Program-made: the position numbers and the translations under genes
The notes under the pieces: model-generated
What the model saw: only the letters and a program-made list of their open reading frames with translations
Database searches by the model: none
What the model was told of the DNA's origin: nothing
Origin: a virus
Length of the DNA: 41,231 bases
Reading direction: 5' to 3' (one strand)
IMG/VR virus record: IMGVR_UViG_3300034280_000763
Coordinates: 1-41,231 of that record
Shown: positions 4,962-11,856 of the stretch, piece after piece
Position numbering within the stretch: position 1 is the first letter of the stretch
How the letters are laid out: each line of letters starts with the position of its first letter

Positions 4962-5481
4962 TCTCCTCCGCCTCGCCCTCGATCACGACTCCCTCCACCT
5001 GAACTCCCTTAGCGGCGAGGGCCCGGAAGATTTCCGGCAGCTCCCGCTTGTTCAGGTGGATGGAGGTCGGGTCGCCGTTGAGAAGGGCGGCCTTGTCTAC
5101 ATGGACTGCCCCGGCGATGGCGACATTCCTTAGTAGGGCGGCCTTGTCCTTCCCTGAAAGTTCGGCTATCTCCTGCTCGAGCTCGTCTATGGTCGAGTGT
5201 TCGAGGGCGGCGAGGCGCTCGGCCAGGTCCGTGTGCGTGTCGGCAAGGCGGGCCTTGATCTTGGGTGCTACCTCGGCGCGAATCTCGGCATAGCGATCCT
5301 TGTAGGTGTCCGGCCATCGGGCAAAGGTCGAGGCCGGCGGCACCCTGTCGAACAGCTTCAGCTCGACCAGGCGCTTCCGGGCCCGGCCCAGGTTTCCAGA
5401 CTCGAGGGCCAGGACTGTGAGAGCGGCCTCGATTTCCTCGGCCGTGTGCTTTGCGCGGGGGTGGGGAACGAGTGTGGTCAT
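4918..5481 (-). CDS. Putative terminase small subunit / HTH DNA-binding protein
   Basis: This 187-aa protein has an N-terminal HTH-like region (NLGRARKRLVELKLFDRVPPASTFARW). A helical middle contains LAERLAALEHSTIDELEQEIAEL, and then comes AALLRNVAIAGAVHVDKAALLNGDPTS. That last segment, with a conserved Asp-Lys and Gly-x-Pro-Thr/Ser, recalls small-terminase-like or HTH proteins of phages. If it is TerS it lies far from TerL (34792-36279), at the end of the leftward early operon. The start ATG at 5481 lacks a strong ribosome site. It could instead be a general regulatory HTH protein. Confidence 0.5.
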   Translation of the reverse strand: MTTLVPHPRAKHTAEEIEAALTVLALESGNLGRARKRLVELKLFDRVPPASTFARWPDTYKDRYAEIRAEVAPKIKARLADTHTDLAERLAALEHSTIDELEQEIAELSGKDKAALLRNVAIAGAVHVDKAALLNGDPTSIHLNKRELPEIFRALAAKGVQVEGVVIEGEAEEIRTAALEAGEDSPG

Positions 5482-5510
5482 GGTCTATTCCAGCCGGCGG
5501 GAAAAGGGGT

Positions 5511-5554
5511 GCCAGGGCGTCGAGCCGGGGAGGGGGTCAGCTCGACGCCCTGGC
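5511..5554. repeat. Perfect 15-bp inverted repeat
   Basis: GCCAGGGCGTCGAGC (5511-5525) and its exact complement (5540-5554) flank a 14-nt spacer. It lies in the 186-bp gap between the 5668 gene and the putative small terminase. It could be an intercistronic terminator or a binding site; there is no T-run. Confidence 0.85.
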
Positions 5555-5667
5555 GCATCATCACGCGGCCCCTATCGGGGTGGGATGAAGTCTTAGTAAG
5601 CATGGGGAGGGCTACAGCGTCGGCCGCGGGCCTCCGGGTATGTAGCGGGAGGCGCGTTGCGCTGCGA

Positions 5668-5853
5668 TCATTGTTCCACTCCGGTCGGATGCGTTATCCG
5701 CTCGACATACCAGCCTCGAGCAGCGAAGCCAGCAGCGAACGCCGCGGCCTCGGCTGCCGTCAGCGGTTGGGCCACGGTGTAGGGGGTGCCATCGGGCCGG
5801 ATACCGCACACCCGGTAGCGACCCTCAGTATCGGTAGGGGCTGTCCCAGTCAC
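5668..5853 (-). CDS. Small hypothetical protein, 61 aa
   Basis: A GTG start gives MTGTAPTDTEGRYRVCGIRP. The phrase DGTPYTVAQPLTAAEAAAFAAGF followed by ARGWYVERI looks like a small alpha/beta domain. It overlaps the end of the upstream gene by 29 nt and the ribosome site is weak, so confidence is moderate. Confidence 0.5.
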   Translation of the reverse strand: MTGTAPTDTEGRYRVCGIRPDGTPYTVAQPLTAAEAAAFAAGFAARGWYVERITHPTGVEQ

Positions 5854-6100
5854 GCTCGACGCTGCTCACTTTCTCGACACAACCCAGGCCGTCCGCCTGG
5901 TAGCGACCGCTTCGGCTAAGGGTTCCGGGTGGATCGGGCTGCCGCTTTATCTCGCGGAAGTCCTGCTCCCCCAGGTGAACCTCTATGTCGCCGTCCGGAT
6001 CGGGGATGCGGACTACCCAAAGGCCGGCCCACCCCTTCTTGACCAACTCGCCTACCCGGTTGTATTGGTCGTGCTTGCTGTTGGTGACGATCACTTTCAC
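5825..6100 (-). CDS. Hypothetical protein, 91 aa
   Basis: The GTG at 6100 overlaps the upstream stop (GTGA) and has GGAGAGGAG upstream, so the shorter frame is preferred over an ATG at 6142. The product reads VKVIVTNSKHDQYNRVGELVKKGWAG, then beta-like segments (LWVVRIPDPDGDIEVHL). No family is recognised. Confidence 0.65.
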   Translation of the reverse strand: MKVIVTNSKHDQYNRVGELVKKGWAGLWVVRIPDPDGDIEVHLGEQDFREIKRQPDPPGTLSRSGRYQADGLGCVEKVSSVERDWDSPYRY

Positions 6101-6615
6101 GAGTCGCTCCTCTCCTGTAGTTGCGCGAGCTTGTAGCGGCACGACTCGATCACCGGGTCGAGCCTTGTCTTAGTTGCCTCCGACCCTCGAGCCCATCGGA
6201 CTAGGTGACGCTCGAGCTCTGCCTCCATTCGCCTGCGCTCCTGGATCAGCGTGTTCTTGGCCCGGTCCTCGGGGCCAGGCTCGAAGTGCTCGGCCTCCAC
6301 GCGGTCGAGGGCAAGGAAGGGATCGGATGTGTAGCCGGCCCCCCTCCTAAGAAAGGAAGGGCGGGGTGGTGGCGGGTCGTATTGCGTGATCCACCTGGCA
6401 CCATCGGCTGAGACCTTGACGACTTTGATCCACCGGCTCGGGTAGGTGAGGTTCACCCCTAGCTCCGGGTCCGAGCTTCGGCCCCACTCGAGGATCACGC
6501 GGTCGCCTGGGCGGAAGGGCGGGCGCTCGTCATGGATCAGCACCGGAACCCTGCCCCTAAGAATCCGCTCGCGTGTGGCATTGGGGATTGTGCCCTTCCA
6601 GGAGTGGTCAGCCAT
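6097..6615 (-). CDS. Hypothetical protein, 172 aa
   Basis: The ATG at 6615 has GGAGG 9-13 nt upstream; the longer open frame would run into the attP region. The N-terminal half contains FRPGDRVILEWGR and a beta-rich section (SRWIKVVKVSADGARWITQYD), suggesting a small barrel. The C-terminal half is a charged coiled coil (IQERRRMEAELERHL). Codons for ATKTR come from a perfect copy of the dispersed motif (6165-6175). It is the first gene beyond the integrase/attP side. Confidence 0.65.
   Translation of the reverse strand: MADHSWKGTIPNATRERILRGRVPVLIHDERPPFRPGDRVILEWGRSSDPELGVNLTYPSRWIKVVKVSADGARWITQYDPPPPRPSFLRRGAGYTSDPFLALDRVEAEHFEPGPEDRAKNTLIQERRRMEAELERHLVRWARGSEATKTRLDPVIESCRYKLAQLQERSDS
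6165..6175 (-). repeat. Dispersed motif AACTAAGACAA
   Basis: Perfect copy on the minus strand within the 6097-6615 gene, in the direction of its transcription. Confidence 0.8.
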
Positions 6616-6752
6616 CGACCCGGGCCTCCGAACAATCTCCGAACCAACAGACGCAAGCCCGCGCAAGTTCCAGCAACCGGGCTCGAGGACGCGGCGCTTG
6701 GTTATGCGGGTTTCCGGGGGCAACCTTGCGGCTGTTGGCACCCCGAACATCT

Positions 6753-6790
6753 GTGTAAAGCAGGTGCTCTACCATCTGAGCTAACCGCCC
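6753..6790 (-). other. attP-like core: 5' half of a tRNA-Val(TAC) gene
   Basis: Read on the minus strand, this is a tRNA 5' half: acceptor strand GGGCGGT (6790-6784), TA, D-arm GCTC-AGATGGTA-GAGC (6781-6766), A26, CCTGC (6764-6760), then anticodon loop TTTACAC (6759-6753) with anticodon TAC. The following bases AGATG do not pair with CCTGC, and no T-arm or acceptor 3' strand follows. The match thus ends at tRNA position 38. It lies 40 bp downstream of the integrase stop. A tRNA fragment beside a tyrosine integrase is the classic attP core; use of the 5' half is less common than the 3' half. Confidence 0.8.
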
Positions 6791-6830
6791 CCAGAGCTAA
6801 AAGTGGCCGTTGTCATGCTATCGCCGGGCG

Positions 6831-7940
6831 TCAAATCCGAACAGCCTCCGAACGGGGGGCATATCCCCTGGCCTCCCGGATGTAGTCATCCTCGCCCCAT
6901 CCCTCTCGAGGATCATCGGCGTAAAGGTGCTGGTAGGTGCGAAGCGATACGAGGGGCGAGTGGCCGAGCTGCGCGGCTACCCATGTATGGGTGCGACCGG
7001 AGGCGATGAACAGACTGGCCGCCGTGTGGCGCAGGGCGTAGGGCGTCAAGTCCCACCCGAGCCCCACCTCCTGCGCTGCCTTCTTGAATGACTTCCCTTC
7101 CATGCGGCCGCGCCAGTTGTTGTATTGCCCCTTGCTCCAGGGCTGGCCCTTGCGGTTCGGCCAGATCAGGTCGGAGCCGCTCGAGGTCTGAGACTGCCAA
7201 CCTCTTAGGTCGGCCTTCACGGTGTCCGGCACGAACACCCGCCGCCGGTAGTTCTGCCCCGTCTTGGAGCCGGCCTCGATTACCCCGTTCACATTCTTTT
7301 TGTTCACGGCGAGCCTATCCCCGAGGTCATCCCAAGTCAGGGCAAGGGCGTCCTGTGGTCGGATACCCACATAGGCGAGGACGGAGACGAGGGTGGCGGA
7401 GCCGAGGTCTCCTCGCTCGAGATACCAACCGCGGATAGCTTCCACATCCCGGGCGTCTAGCCACCTGGTCTGCTTCCGCTTGCGAACCGGGGAGGGCAGG
7501 GCCCTTACTGGGTTCGCGTCGAGGTATTGCCAGGGCAGGACGGCGTGATCGAGCACCTGGCCGAGTAGCGTCTGTGCCTTAGAGAGGGCGGTCGGGCCCG
7601 CGCCCGCGTCGATCCTCGAGGTCTGCCACTCCATGAGCATCGGCGGAGTCAGCTCCGAGACCTTGCGGTATCCGAGGAACGGGTCGATGTGGGTGCGAAC
7701 CAGCTCGGCGTATCCCCTGGTGGTAGACGGTGCCAAGTCCTTCGTCCGCTCCCATACCGGGATGAAGTCTCGAAGCGTCGGCACCTGGTGGCGGGGGATG
7801 GGGCCATAGCCGAGACGCTCCACCTCGAACTGTGCCTCCTGAGCCTGTCGCCGGTCGGCGTAGGTCCGGCTGCGGTTCCGGTTTCCCTCTCGCCAACGGA
7901 GTTCCCACTTACCGCTGCTTGTCTGATGGATGCTTGCCAC
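6831..7940 (-). CDS. int: Tyrosine-family integrase
   Basis: This 369-aa site-specific recombinase would integrate and excise the phage at the adjacent tRNA-like core. The N-terminus (SSGKWELRWREGNRNRSRTY) is the arm-type DNA-binding domain. A SAM-like core-binding domain follows (residues about 60-150). The catalytic domain shows GIRPQDALAL (first Arg), R304 in YALRHTAAS, H327 in LGHS and the nucleophile Y336 in TYQHLY. The usual His three residues before R304 is Tyr, a variant I recall from actinophage integrases. The GTG start has AGGAGG 6 nt upstream. It lies directly downstream of the excisionase-like gene. Confidence 0.95.
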   Translation of the reverse strand: MASIHQTSSGKWELRWREGNRNRSRTYADRRQAQEAQFEVERLGYGPIPRHQVPTLRDFIPVWERTKDLAPSTTRGYAELVRTHIDPFLGYRKVSELTPPMLMEWQTSRIDAGAGPTALSKAQTLLGQVLDHAVLPWQYLDANPVRALPSPVRKRKQTRWLDARDVEAIRGWYLERGDLGSATLVSVLAYVGIRPQDALALTWDDLGDRLAVNKKNVNGVIEAGSKTGQNYRRRVFVPDTVKADLRGWQSQTSSGSDLIWPNRKGQPWSKGQYNNWRGRMEGKSFKKAAQEVGLGWDLTPYALRHTAASLFIASGRTHTWVAAQLGHSPLVSLRTYQHLYADDPREGWGEDDYIREARGYAPRSEAVRI

Positions 7941-7951
7941 TTCTTCCTCCT

Positions 7952-8194
7952 TTACTGATTGACCAAATCTAGGATAGAGGGTTTCGGGGCAACGGTGGGG
8001 GGCATCGGGTCGGGGGCGGACCTTCTCTCGCCACGCTCTCCAGTCCTAACCCATTCGATCAGGTCGTCCTCTATAGCGATCCACTTACCCGCCCGCTTGC
8101 GGAAGGGAGCCTCGCCATTCTCGGCCAGGCGGTAGAGGGTCCACTTAGAAAACGGGAGAACCTCGGCGGCCTCGGTAATCGTGAGCACCTTCAT
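7952..8194 (-). CDS. Excisionase-like HTH protein
   Basis: The product is 80 aa. MKVLTITEAAEVLPFSKWTL followed by YRLAENGEAPFRKRAGKW is the winged HTH_17/MerR-like domain of phage excisionases and small regulators. A Pro-rich tail follows (APDPMPPTVAPKPS). The ATG at 8194 overlaps the stop of the HNH gene (ATGA), which fixes the start. Placement just upstream of the integrase supports a recombination directionality role; a transcription regulator is the alternative. Confidence 0.8.
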   Translation of the reverse strand: MKVLTITEAAEVLPFSKWTLYRLAENGEAPFRKRAGKWIAIEDDLIEWVRTGERGERRSAPDPMPPTVAPKPSILDLVNQ

Positions 8195-8517
8195 CGGCGG
8201 CCCTTCGGAAAGAGGAGTCCGAGGTCGGGGTGCGAGGTAGGGAACAATCGCTTGTGCGCGGCGTCGAGACCCAGGACTCGGACACACTCGGCTTGCTCCT
8301 CCCAAGTTAGGTGCGGCCCGAGGTCGAAGTCACGCTCGCGGTCGAACCGATTGTGGTGGTCACGGCAGAGAGGCACGACAGCCTCCGCCGCCTGTCCCCC
8401 GCCGAGTGATCGAGGGGCTATGTGCGCGGGGTCGTCTGCCGCCTTCTTACAGCCATTCACACGGCAGAGCCCTTCGCTGCGAACCTTCTCGTAGGCCGTA
8501 GTCCAGGAGCGACTCAT
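8191..8517 (-). CDS. HNH endonuclease
   Basis: The product is 108 aa. CRVNGCKK provides the first cysteine pair, DPAHIAPRSLGGG the HNH first strand and VPLCRDHHNRFD the second half with the metal-binding His residues. This is a short, single-domain phage HNH nuclease. Many phage HNH genes lie beside terminase and aid packaging; this one sits between replication and excisionase genes, so a homing or recombination role is also possible. Both ends overlap neighbours by ATGA. Confidence 0.85.
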   Translation of the reverse strand: MSRSWTTAYEKVRSEGLCRVNGCKKAADDPAHIAPRSLGGGQAAEAVVPLCRDHHNRFDRERDFDLGPHLTWEEQAECVRVLGLDAAHKRLFPTSHPDLGLLFPKGRR

Positions 8518-8780
8518 GCTGCCTCGTCCTCGAACTCGACCAGGTGGCGACCCTTCACGATCAGGTCATGGGGGATGGCGGTGAGGTGCGAGCCCCAACC
8601 CAACAGACAACAGACACGATCTACCGACTGCTCGCTGGCCCGCTCGCCCTGCTTCCAACGGTGGAGGGCTCGAGCGTAGGTATCGCCAAGCTCCCGGTGT
8701 GGGTGGGAGACCTTGGCCTCGATGAAGGCGGCGAGCCTGGGCCCGTCATACATCACATCCGATCCACCACGCCGGGTCAT
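8514..8780 (-). CDS. Small HTH-like protein, 88 aa
   Basis: The ATG at 8780 overlaps the upstream stop (ATGA); the longer open frame to the right is not needed. The product MTRRGGSDVMYDGPRLAAFIEAK... contains YARALHRWKQGERASEQSVDRVC. The WKxGxxAS phrase resembles the recognition part of phage XRE-type helices, followed by LLGWGSHLTAIP. Unrecognised beyond that. Confidence 0.65.
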   Translation of the reverse strand: MTRRGGSDVMYDGPRLAAFIEAKVSHPHRELGDTYARALHRWKQGERASEQSVDRVCCLLGWGSHLTAIPHDLIVKGRHLVEFEDEAA

Positions 8781-9103
8781 GCGGCGTCCCCACCTGGCCG
8801 GTAGCCAATCTGCGATGCCTCCCTGCCCTGGGCCCGTAGCCGCTCGAGAACCTTCTTGCGCGTCGGCTGCTCCCCGGCCATCTCGAGGGCGATCATGGCC
8901 GTTACACATAGGGCGGGGTGCTGGTCGCTGAGGTGGACCGCTGCCTTCTCGAACAGGTCTGCCCTTCGGTCGGACCATGCCGGCATCCCTTCCTGGTCTC
9001 GAGGCTTCCACTTCTCCACCTCCACCCTCGAACGCCTTACCCCCCTCGGGCCCCTATTGGTGTGGTCTGTGTATTGGTTTGGTTTGGTTTGGTTATTAGG
9101 CAT
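8777..9103 (-). CDS. Hypothetical replication-region protein, 108 aa
   Basis: The gene starts with MPNNQTKPNQ, encoded by the CCAAA tandem repeat, then a basic stretch (RGPRGVRRSRVEVEKWKPRD) and a helical domain (LFEKAAVHLSDQHPALC... VTAMIALEMAGEQPTRKKVLERLR). It follows the replication protein by 14 bp with no strong ribosome site, so it could be a downstream part of the same function or be reached by frameshifting. Its stop overlaps the next ATG. Confidence 0.6.
   Translation of the reverse strand: MPNNQTKPNQYTDHTNRGPRGVRRSRVEVEKWKPRDQEGMPAWSDRRADLFEKAAVHLSDQHPALCVTAMIALEMAGEQPTRKKVLERLRAQGREASQIGYRPGGDAA
9074..9094. repeat. Short tandem repeat (TTGGT)x4
   Basis: Four consecutive TTGGT units plus T. 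On the minus strand this encodes the N-terminus of the 8777-9103 protein. It is low in GC relative to its surroundings and lies within the replication genes; iteron-like, but the unit is very short. Confidence 0.7.
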
Positions 9104-9117
9104 GGGATTGTTTCCGG

Positions 9118-9558
9118 CTAGGTAATGGGTTCCGGATGGGATTCGGATGGCATCCCTAAGCGGTCTGCCAGCTTCGGCGCGTAGCGGTTCGCGGCCTCCA
9201 CGAAGTCATCCCAGAGGGAAGTGTCGGGCACCTCCTGAAGGGCGTTTATCGCCCCCTGAATCTGCTTGTCGGTAAGGGGCTGGTGATACTTGAGCGCCTT
9301 ACGAACTAAGACAACCTCGGCCATGAAGTCGTAGGAGAGGAAGCCCCGCTCCTCGAGGGCTGCCATCCGAACATCCACATCCATAGAGCTCCATCCGAGG
9401 TCCGCCTGGATGTAGGGCAGGGGGAGTCGGTAGAGGCCCTCGAGGTTGCGATGCTCTGAGGTCAGCAGGTAGAGCGCCAGGAGCTTTGTCTCGGCGTCGA
9501 GCTGCCTCACCTCGGAGTCACTCCAGAACAGCGGGGAGATTGGGTAATACCTAGCCAT
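9118..9558 (-). CDS. Phage replication protein (winged-helix N-terminal domain)
   Basis: The product is 146 aa. MARYYPISPLFWSDSEVRQL and the following LLALYLLTSEHRNLEGLYRL, then MAALEERGFLSYD, are typical of phage replication initiator or replisome-organiser N-terminal domains (winged helix). The usual C-terminal DnaD or primase-recruiting part is absent; the frame stops after PEPIT. The next gene may supply a partner. Likely role: origin recognition or helicase recruitment. Confidence 0.75.
   Translation of the reverse strand: MARYYPISPLFWSDSEVRQLDAETKLLALYLLTSEHRNLEGLYRLPLPYIQADLGWSSMDVDVRMAALEERGFLSYDFMAEVVLVRKALKYHQPLTDKQIQGAINALQEVPDTSLWDDFVEAANRYAPKLADRLGMPSESHPEPIT
9304..9314 (+). repeat. 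Dispersed motif AACTAAGACAA
   Basis: Perfect copy on the plus strand, inside the leftward 9118-9558 gene, so opposed to transcription here. Confidence 0.8.
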
Positions 9559-9560
9559 GC

Positions 9561-9893
9561 TCAGTAGTAGGGCGAGTCGTTGAGGTCACAGGCGAACATC
9601 TGTGGCTTAGGCAGATCGAACAGCGGCTCGGGTGCCGGGCCCTGCTCGTCTCCCGACTCCTCCTTCTTGCCGGCGTTGCCACCATCCCCGGAGGGTGTGA
9701 ACATCACGAGGCGGAACTCGAACAGCCCCCGCTTCAGGGGCACCGTGTCTATGGTGTAGCCCTCGTCCCGGAGTTCCGCGATCCTCGCTGAATACCTGAA
9801 CACATCGGCCCGAACGAACTCCCGGTTGGTCACGCCCCTGCCCCGCTCCGCTGCCGCCTGAAGCATGGAGAGCGTCGTGTCTTTCTTAGTCAT
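9561..9893 (-). CDS. Winged HTH protein (HTH_39-like)
   Basis: The product is 110 aa. TKKDTTLSMLQAAAERGRGV, TNREFV and YSARIAELRDEGYTIDTV form the compact helix-turn-helix plus wing found in small phage proteins of the HTH_39 type. The C-terminal 45 residues are low-complexity and acidic, then LFDLPKPQMFACDLND. The ATG overlaps the upstream stop by 8 bp. A likely DNA-binding factor of the replication operon. Confidence 0.75.
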   Translation of the reverse strand: MTKKDTTLSMLQAAAERGRGVTNREFVRADVFRYSARIAELRDEGYTIDTVPLKRGLFEFRLVMFTPSGDGGNAGKKEESGDEQGPAPEPLFDLPKPQMFACDLNDSPYY

Positions 9894-10119
9894 GGCTTAC
9901 CTCCTGGTTGGATTGACTGTCCTTGTAAACAACGGGTGCGTGGGGGAGCTGGCACAGGCCGGCCCCCGCCGCGTCAAGTTCAGAGTCGAGGGCGACCGTG
10001 AGAGCGTCGAGCGGCTCTGGCTCGCTCCCCATTTCGTGAAGGTCTCCGCTCGGGAGGATCACCTCCCATAGCCACACGCCTGCGGAATCACGCTCCACTC
10101 GGATTCGCGCCAGGTTCAT
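9886..10119 (-). CDS. Hypothetical protein, 77 aa
   Basis: The product starts MNLARIRVERDSAGVWLWEV and is a beta-rich domain. The ATG at 10119 overlaps the previous stop (ATGA), which fixes the start. No family is recognised. Its TAA stop uses the TAA of a CTAAGA motif that is also codons 2-3 of the next gene. Confidence 0.65.
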   Translation of the reverse strand: MNLARIRVERDSAGVWLWEVILPSGDLHEMGSEPEPLDALTVALDSELDAAGAGLCQLPHAPVVYKDSQSNQEVSHD

Positions 10120-10601
10120 GCGGCCTCCCTCTTGGGTGGCTTGATTGCCTGCCCGCACTCGGGGCAGATCGCTAGGTCTTGTGGCTCCTCGGGCCCGGGC
10201 TCGATCCCTCGATACTTCGCCCGTAGATCGCTCCTAGAGAGGGCCGTGGCATCGGCTAGGGCCTCGGCTGCCGGATGCCCTGAACGAACGGCAGAGAGCG
10301 TCTCAGACAGCTTTGACGCCTCGATGTATGCGAGGTCGTCTATGGGTATGCCGTTCTCCACCACGAAGGTCTGGAAGATCGAACTCAGGGCATACGCCTG
10401 GGACCGAGAGAGACCTATCTCCGGGGTGGCGATCCACTCGGTAAACCGCTCATACCCGAGCAGCTCATAGAGTCGCTCCGACTGGATTGCGTGGAGGGCG
10501 GCGGCCGTCTGAATCCATGCCCGCCTAGCAGACAGAGACCCGACGACCACCTCCCGCTCGAGCTCGAAGGCTCGCTCCGCCTTGTCCTCGACTCCCCCCA
10601 C
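10116..10601 (-). CDS. ParB/KorB-like helical protein with CxxC C-terminus
   Basis: This 161-aa protein starts at a GTG that overlaps the upstream TAG by one base. The N-terminal 30 residues are helical. The middle (LYELLGYERFTEWIATPEIGLSRSQAYALS) has the GYxxFxEW...LSRSQAY pattern seen in ParB-like and DUF3102-like phage proteins with an HTH. The C-terminus LAICPECGQAIKPPKREAA holds one CxxC, half a zinc ribbon. It lies beside the SSB. DNA binding is likely; the exact role is not known. Confidence 0.65.
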   Translation of the reverse strand: MGGVEDKAERAFELEREVVVGSLSARRAWIQTAAALHAIQSERLYELLGYERFTEWIATPEIGLSRSQAYALSSIFQTFVVENGIPIDDLAYIEASKLSETLSAVRSGHPAAEALADATALSRSDLRAKYRGIEPGPEEPQDLAICPECGQAIKPPKREAA

Positions 10602-11134
10602 TAGAAGGGAATGTCATCGAACGAGTCCCGCTTTGGGGCAGGCTCGTCGTTGTCCGTGTGTGGCGGCGGCTCCTCGGTCCTTCCCTCGGGGCTGAGGGTG
10701 ATTCCCTCCATGACCCGATTGAGGTAGAGGTTCTGATACTCGCGTCCATCGTTTCCCTTGCGGGTCTTGAGGACGACTTCGCACACCTTGTCGAGCGCCG
10801 TCTGGAGATTCGTCTCGAGTTCCTCGAGCGAGAAGGCGACCACACCGAGAGCCTCGAGGTGGCGCTTCGTCCACTTCAGGCGCTCGGGGTTCTCGAGCGG
10901 GTGGAATGTGGAGACCTTCCATCCCATGTTCGAGGGCCCCACAATCTCGAACTGAGTCCGGAGGGCGAGACCGCCCTTGCCATCGTGGAAGTCGAAGGAG
11001 TGAACCCTGGCCTGGTAGTCACCGTCCGGCGGGTTCTCCCACTCACGCTTCTCTTCTTTCGGCTCGTCGGCGTCGGCTGCCTTCCACGCGCTGTCCATCG
11101 CCTTGAGCCTTTCGGTCCTAGTATCCGGGGTCAC
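10601..11134 (-). CDS. Single-stranded DNA-binding protein, DUF669-like
   Basis: The product is 177 aa. NPPDGDYQARVHSFDFHDGK, followed by strands LALRTQFEIVGPSN and GWKVSTFHPLEN, matches the OB-fold-type DUF669 SSB-like family of phages. The C-terminal 30 residues are Pro/Asp-rich and end DSFDDIPF, the acidic SSB tip that binds partner proteins. It lies directly downstream of the Sak4-like recombinase, the usual SSB-Sak4 pairing in phage recombination modules. Confidence 0.8.
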   Translation of the reverse strand: MTPDTRTERLKAMDSAWKAADADEPKEEKREWENPPDGDYQARVHSFDFHDGKGGLALRTQFEIVGPSNMGWKVSTFHPLENPERLKWTKRHLEALGVVAFSLEELETNLQTALDKVCEVVLKTRKGNDGREYQNLYLNRVMEGITLSPEGRTEEPPPHTDNDEPAPKRDSFDDIPF

Positions 11135-11856
11135 TTGGTAGCCCCTCCCTTCTGCGGCTTGGCCGCGTCGGTGATTGCCTTCCTTACCGCCACCGCATCG
11201 AGCGGAAGCGGATCGGGCAGGGCCACTCGCCCGCCCGCGATGTATTCCTCTGCGGCGGCGGTTCTAAGAATCCGCTGCTCGCCCTCCTCGGTAGTCCTGA
11301 TGGGCTCGGCGTAGAGGATGTAGTCCACGAAGCCCTCGAGAAATGAGAAGGCCCGCTTGTCGAGAGTCGGGATGGTTCTCGTCCTGGTCCCCACTCGCGT
11401 CCTGAGTTCCGTTTCCTGCGCGTGGCTAATGAACCACACGCCCCGACCCAGGCCAGCCATCTTCCCGACACGAAGCCGGAACTCGTCGCGGGCAGACTGC
11501 CAACCCTTTCCCCACTCGGCATCGGCCAGGTGCGCTATCTCGAGCTGCTGGCAGACAGCATCGGCGCACATCCGATACAGCTCGTCCACCGTGTCGATGA
11601 CAACGATGGAGTGCTTGTCCGTCTCGGACAGCTCGGCACCCACCTTGCGGAATGTGTCCCACGAGTCGATCTCGACGGAGTAAGCGGACAGCCCCCCGAG
11701 CCCCGGCTCACACGCGAGGACTAGAACATCGTCCACGAGGTTCGCGGCTAGGGTCGTCTTTCCGATCTTCGGCTGACCGTAAAGGAGCACCTTCGCCTTC
11801 TCGAAGGTAAGGGTCGGCGGTGTTTTCTTAGTTGGTAGTAGCGTGGCTGTAGCCAT
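11131..11856 (-). CDS. Sak4-like RecA-fold single-strand annealing ATPase
   Basis: The product is 241 aa. Walker A is GQPKIGKTT (residues 27-35) and Walker B is HSIVVIDTVDEL (about 82-93). FISHAQETE and the following strands fit the RecA-like core of the phage Sak4/AAA_24 family, which pairs with SSB to anneal DNA. Stop and start overlap the SSB gene by ATGA. With the Cas4-like nuclease upstream it forms a compact recombination cassette. Confidence 0.85.
   Translation of the reverse strand: MATATLLPTKKTPPTLTFEKAKVLLYGQPKIGKTTLAANLVDDVLVLACEPGLGGLSAYSVEIDSWDTFRKVGAELSETDKHSIVVIDTVDELYRMCADAVCQQLEIAHLADAEWGKGWQSARDEFRLRVGKMAGLGRGVWFISHAQETELRTRVGTRTRTIPTLDKRAFSFLEGFVDYILYAEPIRTTEEGEQRILRTAAAEEYIAGGRVALPDPLPLDAVAVRKAITDAAKPQKGGATK

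Noticed and set aside
6690-6790. Intact tRNA-Val gene on the minus strand
   Set aside because: Only the 5' half through the anticodon loop matches; the 3' anticodon strand, T-arm and acceptor 3' strand are missing.
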